A program made the translations under genes and the position numbers. Positions 58,181 through 64,000 of a DNA stretch of 64,000 nucleotides are shown in pieces; the stretch's first letter is position 1; each line of letters begins with the position of its first letter. The stretch is taken from NCBI GenBank assembly GCA_018873245.2, contig JAEMBT020000007.1, forward strand, positions 10,871,129-10,935,128. The letters run 5' to 3'. Below the pieces are notes generated by a model. It was given only the letters and a program-made list of their open reading frames with translations. It ran no database searches and was not told the DNA's origin. This DNA is from Archegozetes longisetosus (lineage: Eukaryota; Arthropoda; Arachnida; Sarcoptiformes; Trhypochthoniidae).

Positions 58181-59301
58181 GTGAAAAGAAGAGCAGTAAA
58201 TATCCTGAATACTGATCAAATCGTAAAAACAGTATTCATTTTTCCCATAATCATTGCTACAACATCTCTTGAATACAGAAGATATTTGAACTTTTGGTCT
58301 CAGTTCAGACCTTGTCCCTAATCCTCAGAATAAGCCAAAACTCAGCCAACAATTCATAATCTTCGATAGAAGGAGATTAGAAGTACTATAACTCATGGCT
58401 TTATTTAATCATAACTGGAGAGAATGATTAAATAAATACAAAGCCTTTCATTATTTAAGTGATGTATTTTAGATTAAGATAAATCAACTTTAATATGTTT
58501 CAGAAGAATATCGACCAGTCGTGTAAGAAATCACAACTAAACTTTGGTTATCAGTCAATTTGTAAAGAAATGGATCGATAAATTGAATATTTCTTAATCA
58601 ATTATTATTCAAATGATCAATAGTTAAGAATAAATATTGAACTTTTCCATTTTCAGCCTCTGTTTTGTTGAGTCTGTTCATTAAGATAAACCTGATATAC
58701 ATTATGTGAATTGAATGAAACTGTGATTTAAGAGCAAAACAATGAAATGTAAATCTTAATGACTTATCAGGAAGCGTAATCAATAATGACTGGATCGGCG
58801 CGGCTTTAAATCCAACAAACCATATACTTCTTGATTACAAACATAATGATCTTTTAGCTAAAGTGGCAAAACCTTTTGACCAAAATTTTCATATAATCAA
58901 ATTGAAAAATTACATAACGACAAAAGCATTTAAATTGATTACTTCTCAAACAATTAATAAAACATTAATTCAAAAACAGTTTCGAAAGGATTTAAATTGA
59001 AATAATTGGATGTCATGAGCAGTAATAATAAATTGAAAGGAAAAGTAATGATCTTGTGGTAAAAGAAGAATCTGAATATCAGGATTTCAAGTGTTTACTT
59101 GAACTGTTGATATTGAAAATTGAATTGTTTGGTCAACGGAGAAAAATGGATACAAAAAAGCAATTTGTATCACAATGTTAGCGATTCCACAAAAATCGAG
59201 TTCAGCTCTAAATTAATCCATCGTCTCAGGCCTGTAAAGATTATTAGAAACAGTAGAAAATCTCTAATTAGGAATTAATTCGCAAATATTTGACTGGGAA
59301 T

Positions 59302-59323
59302 TTATTGAGAATTATTGAGAATT
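59302..59323 (+). repeat. 10 bp tandem repeat (TTATTGAGAA), 2.2 copies
   Basis: Contiguous exact copies. Confidence 0.88.
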
Positions 59324-59412
59324 AGGAGTGATCCTAATTACGTGTCGCTTCTTTATGTTCAATTCTCTCTATATTGCAGTCTTGGTTAAGAAGAGCAAAT
59401 CTGATTAAGAGA

Positions 59413-59444
59413 ATCATCATCAATGCCATTGTTATGATGATGAT
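59413..59444. other. hairpin-forming (ATC)3/(GAT)3 pair
   Basis: ATCATCATCA and TGATGATGAT arms flank a 12 nt centre. The minus strand would read a His run, an artefact of the repeat. Confidence 0.7.
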
Positions 59445-62400
59445 GATCACCATCAAGAGAAACTATGACTACTTTCTGGTAAATCCTCATCATATGCAAG
59501 CATAGGCTCATGAAGGTGTCTATTATTTGATACGAGCAGAAGAGTAGTGTTTCATAAATACGATACTGTGCTATAAAGCCCACAATTCATAAATAATAGA
59601 GTTTTATTATATAATTTACAAAACAATAGGTGTTCATATAAGTTGATTCTATTTTTTGGGCAACAATATTTCACGTTTTCTTCAAAATTCAGGTTTGAAT
59701 TAATAAAACAGTCGTTAAATAATGTAATACAACATTCATTTGTTTTTCTTATTGACATAGCAGTCAGTTCTTTAAAATGACTTCAAACAGAATGATTACA
59801 AATTATTTTCAATATTATAACATTGTTCAATTGAAAACAAAAATTGCAGTTAAAGTACTTCATAAGGAATCAAAGTGAATTAGTGGTTGTTTTGAGATTG
59901 AATTTTTCGGAACAAGCTTTTATTAATCAAACTCAATATGACAAAAGTAGCGTTTAAAAACAGAATTCAATTTGTTTACAACGTATACTCAAAATGTTGG
60001 CTATTATTTTGTAAACAAGGTTTAAATCATCTATTCATGTTGTCTGAAACTCTTTTAAGAGTTATTTTTCAAATTTGAATATTTATTTTGATTCTTCTGA
60101 TTATGTGAATTTGAAGTGTAAACATTATTTACAAAATTATATTTGTTTCAGACTCAAAAATAACAATACAAGCTTAAAGATAAGCCTTTATTTAGTTTGT
60201 TTTAAACTTAATCCATAAGTTTTATTGATTGATGACTAAAACTTAGAAAACATTGTCATCTAGATCTCAGTTTCCAAATAAAGTACTGCACAAGTTTTAA
60301 GTTTATTTTTTAAACATAAATATAAAAAAAGTCCACATATAAAAGACTGAGCTGTGTTGGCAACCGGAACTAACAATGCTCTAAACAGAAGCTGTAAAAC
60401 AAAAATATTGAACTTCAGAACAAACATAATAAGTCATATAAATGAGTTCCTAATCATTATCAGAGAATCTGTATTTTATAGTAATGTCAACTAATAGTAA
60501 TGACTTATACTAATGAGTTGTAAGTTTATCTGTTTAATCAGTTATGCCGTATTTTTAATGTTAAAACATTAAACATTTTTGAAGTGACTGCTCCAAACAA
60601 TTGATAGTTGCACATAATATTTACAAAATATAATTTAGTCCTATCTCACAAAACTAATCACCATAAATATTGTCAAACGTAAAGATAGAAAACTGTTTCC
60701 AATTGATATGTTTATTTAAAACAGTTTTCAGACTCAACTTTTACTGCAATTTGATTGAAATGAAAATATGAAAAGTTAGCTTCTACAATTAATAAACATT
60801 AGATTAATTCTCATGTGGTTTATGTTGAATAACAGTAATACCCATTTGATTAAACAATTTTAACCAAAGTAACAATCCTTTAGTATAAATAGTAAAAAAA
60901 AATGTAACAGAAGTGAAATTGAGAAGTTGACTAGAAGTGAGCCGACATCCATTGCGAGTTTTCTAAGTTTGAACTGTAAAACATCCATTATATTTAGCTA
61001 ACAAAGAGGAAGCGCTTTCATATTGTAACCTAAAAAACAAAGATTATAATTAGAGAACTTCTCAGTATAGCAATAGAGTCTTACATGAATTTAAGGAGAT
61101 TTGAATTTTAAAATTGTTCTCTTTAGATTGTTTAGTTTGGCTAAAGATTAGAAATCAATAGTTTGCTCAACACATTAAGTAAATTGAAGAATTTTGGTAA
61201 ACCCTAATTGACAATATAATTGATGGTTCACTCAGAGGTTTTTCATCGAATTTTGCTGCGATGTGTTAGCCTCAAATCATTTTGATTAATGTGTTCCTGA
61301 TTTTACTAATTAAACCATCATATTTTGGATACCGTTCGAGAACTACCAACTCATTCATTCAAACAATTTCAACAATTTTCGATACTTTCAAATACTGATT
61401 AAATTATTAGTGAAGAGAAAACTGGTTTTAATTAACTATTAAGAGTGGCTCAAAGGTTGTATGGGCTGAGAAGCGAACTTTTGTTTCTTATTCTAATCTT
61501 ATTTGGAATAAGTTGGGATCAAATTGCGGAGGATCAAATTGGAAAGTTATCTCTGCCCTACTGTGTACTCTCTACTTGCGAACAATCAATTTGGTAATGT
61601 GCTAAAGATGTTTACATTGTCATTGTTCAATGACTTTAGTTTACATTATATCAATATAGCGCCAACACATCTCAAGTTTTCTCTTAAGAAAACCCAAATA
61701 ACTTTGTGAACAGACTGATAAGAGAATAGTTTATGATTAGAGAAGAGCTCATGATTAGAGAATTAGCAATTTATGCTGTTTTTCAATGACATTAATCATT
61801 ATAACTATTATGAGTATAATTATAAATTGGAAAAAATGAGCGCATTTTGGGCCTCTATTTCACTAAAATAAATCATTGATAAAGTAGTGTCAAAAAAACA
61901 TTTTAAGAATGAACAATATAAAAGAGGATAAAATTGGTTGAATGTCACAACAGACATTCATAACAATATAGTAGAGAAATATTAAAGCACGAGTGAATGT
62001 TGCTGTCACTTATGCACTGTTTCATTTGCTAGTTGTTCGCCTATTTTCCAGTAACAAATCAATATTTTTAACATAAGGGTCTCATCAAATCCGTAGTTAT
62101 TGTTAAAGATGTGCTTGTTTTTGCCATTTTGTTTCCCTACCTTTGTATCGGTTTGACATGAAATCTATGATATGAACAAAGAATTAAAAAGCGTATAAAA
62201 ATTCAGAGATCTATCTTTCAAATAATAAAATTGAAGACTTGGTAGACTTTAGGCGCAAGAGATCATTGAATGGGCGCATGACTTGTTTGGTTGGCGTTCA
62301 ATAGAGAAAATTAGTCGCCGACAAAATTCGGTGTTTTTGTGCCAAATTACATTGTTTTCTAATATGTGCGCAAAGTGTCACAAACGAGCCATTACTTTAT

Positions 62401-62492
62401 CACTATTTTTCATTTCTAGTTCTTATTTCTATTTTTTCATTAAAATTTTCTTTTTTAACATTCTGTTTTTCATATAAGTTCATCTTTTCTTT

Positions 62493-62528
62493 CAAGTATC
62501 AGAAAGCATCAGAAAGTATCTGAAAGGA
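62493..62528 (+). repeat. 10 bp tandem repeat (AGAAAGTATC), 3.5 copies
   Basis: Contiguous near-identical units. Confidence 0.9.
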
Positions 62529-62685
62529 TGATAACTTATACATTTATACCAGATATAGAGTACGAATATATACTGATATGAATGTTGAGAACATGGAATG
62601 CAATCCTATCTGAGAGTCAATCTCATGTGAGATGCAGTTGGCATAGAGACAGGTCTCAGCACAGAAAACAGAGAACAACACAACG

Positions 62686-62705
62686 AAGAGAGAGAGAGAG
62701 AGAGA
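62686..62705 (+). repeat. (GA)10
   Basis: Pure GA run. Confidence 0.96.
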
Positions 62706-62719
62706 TCATAGAAAAGACA

Positions 62720-63800
62720 CTTTTCTTTATTTCTTCACAATAATGTTAAAGCGCTGGAAATACCCTTTGGGCGAATTCTATATTTTCTTGGCTTTCAATT
62801 TTATAGCGAAGAGATATTAAGAATTAATCACTGAAGGAATCGAAAAAAGAGTCAAACTTTTGAACAATAAGGGAATCGAATATTTAGTACATTTGACCAT
62901 CAGAAGAGAAGTGATGCAATTAAACTAATATTTAAGTATTAGCTTAAAACTAATTTATTAGTCGTTGCAAAGTTGAGAACAGTTTGAAAGTTTATTGGAT
63001 TAAAACTTGAATCTTGTGTTTAAAACTTGATTTTTGTCCTTTTAGAAGTAATACTGATTTCCTAAGGCTTATTTAGTTTTTAGTATAGTATGAAATTGCG
63101 AGTGTGCCTTCTTAACTTTAAACTACACAATAAAACTCAAGATCTCAATAATGCATTTTCACTTTATTCCCAACTACTATTTCACAGACAAGTGTCTCAT
63201 ACTTCACAATCTAAGATACTCTACAATGTGTCTGGTTATAAAACATCTTATTCTCTCCAACTTTCTCTCATCTTTTCGATTCGAGAAAATAAATAAAACT
63301 CAAAACTCAGTTCAGTTGTTGCCATTTCAAAATTTAAACTAAACTTTTAACTAAGACCAAATCTGATTTCAAATTGTTTAAGGTTAATGTTTGCTCAGTG
63401 ACCAAATTGACAAAATTTGATATTTTCAATGAAAAATTAGTGAATTTCGTGAAACACTAGTTGCGACTGTGCATTTGTTCATAAACAAACTCTTTTTCGT
63501 TACCTGCGCTCTCTGTCTGATTAGTATAATAAATACAGGCATTGATGCAAACAAATGAAATAATTGGTAAAGAATTAGACGTTTAATGAATGACTATTTA
63601 TAGTAATGATTATTAGGAACTTTAGACGCGTAACTCTTTACATTAATGGTTGGGATAATGGAAGAGAAATATTTAGGTGATCGCGAATCAAAATCAAAAT
63701 AGCATGAGTGTCGGGAAAAGAGTTGTATTTGATTACATAGTGCATTAGAGTATTTGCTTGAGGAAAAAAGCAATGCTCTACGTAAGACTTTTGCTCATAT
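62720..63800. other. AT-rich stretch, no confident gene
   Basis: A minus-strand CAG|GTAACG donor-like site near 63504 is preceded by TATTATACTAATCAG, leaving only a 13 bp exon. It could alternatively be a transcript start with an initiator-like TCAGACA. Not called. Confidence 0.4.
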
Positions 63801-63807
63801 AAGGTTT

Positions 63808-63810
<3 letters not shown>

Positions 63811-63856
<46 letters not shown>
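63811..63856 (+). repeat. (CT)23 microsatellite
   Basis: Pure CT run. Confidence 0.99.
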
Positions 63857-63860
<4 letters not shown>

Positions 63861-64000
63861 ATTGTTTAGAATAATTCAAATATATGTTACGTGAGACTAT
63901 TCCATATACGTTGAGTAGCCATAAAATACAATTTCTATTGTGATATTTTCAATGCTTTATGTCTGACATTATCATTAAAGGGATTGCGTTTATATTTGGC

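Larger units (their letters stand above)
57000..62680. other. AT-rich stretch with only minor repeats
   Basis: No gene is supportable. Small items are the 10 bp repeats at 58151-58180 and 59302-59323, an ATC/GAT hairpin at 59413-59444, and a splice-bounded 19 bp segment near 58506-58524. Several non-ATG frames of 60-70 codons are not called. Confidence 0.5.

Noticed and set aside
1-64000. tRNA, rRNA or snRNA genes
   Set aside because: By eye no B-box-like GGTTCGAATCC in either orientation with a cloverleaf context and no rRNA-like conserved blocks were found; a covariance-model scan was not possible.

Overview
This window reads as nuclear DNA from a eukaryote, most likely an animal and perhaps an arthropod. 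The reasons are: visibly AT-rich sequence, no operon-like coding, the longest stop-free frame only about 120 codons, many perfect AG/CT microsatellites, short minisatellites, and small inverted-repeat elements with pogo-like (CAGT...TA) and Tc1/mariner-like ends. I recognise no protein family with certainty, and see no rRNA, tRNA, CRISPR array or autonomous transposon. The species cannot be named from the sequence.

Regional layout. 1-7 kb: a 139 bp pogo-like MITE (82-220), an open frame ending in a zinc-finger-like C..C...H...H pattern (2824-3120), a possible two-exon plus-strand gene end (5582-5995), and a minus-strand exon beginning exactly at an ATG with a signal-peptide-like start (7142). 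7-15 kb: a pogo-like fragment, (CT)n/(TC)n/(GA)n tracts, copy A of a dispersed ~215 bp repeat (about 9534-9746), two 28 bp-period minisatellites, and a small minus-strand exon encoding a hydrophobic helix (13154-13213). 15-26 kb: largely featureless, apart from a stop-poor minus-strand stretch (20555-21199). 26-30 kb: a possible two-exon gene with an (AG)n-encoded Arg-Glu run, a 23 bp minisatellite, and a well-bounded minus-strand exon (28909-28948). 30-42 kb: dispersed repeat copy B, a signal-peptide-like ORF (33440), minus-strand exon candidates (33763 and 34556), a perfect hairpin (35396-35425), a pogo-like element (37040-37181), and a pair of strong palindromes (41602-41685). 42-57 kb: dispersed repeat copy C, a pogo-like MITE (45870-46041), a GC-richer coding-like island (48779-48961), a minus-strand exon with near-perfect splice sites (52370-52462), a Tc1-like non-autonomous element (55603-55930), and a membrane-segment exon (56195-56333). 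57-64 kb: little besides microsatellites.

The most economical reading is a gene-poor region or the long introns of one or more genes. The exon candidates rest on splice-site context plus one open frame. Sequences that look like this arise by chance in AT-rich DNA, so several are probably false and confidences are kept low. Three minus-strand exons (28909, 13154, 7142) join in compatible reading phases and could form one membrane-protein transcript, but this is inference. Nothing here can be called a proven new biological system. The best leads are the dispersed 215 bp family, the palindrome pair near 41.6 kb, and the phase-compatible exon sets.
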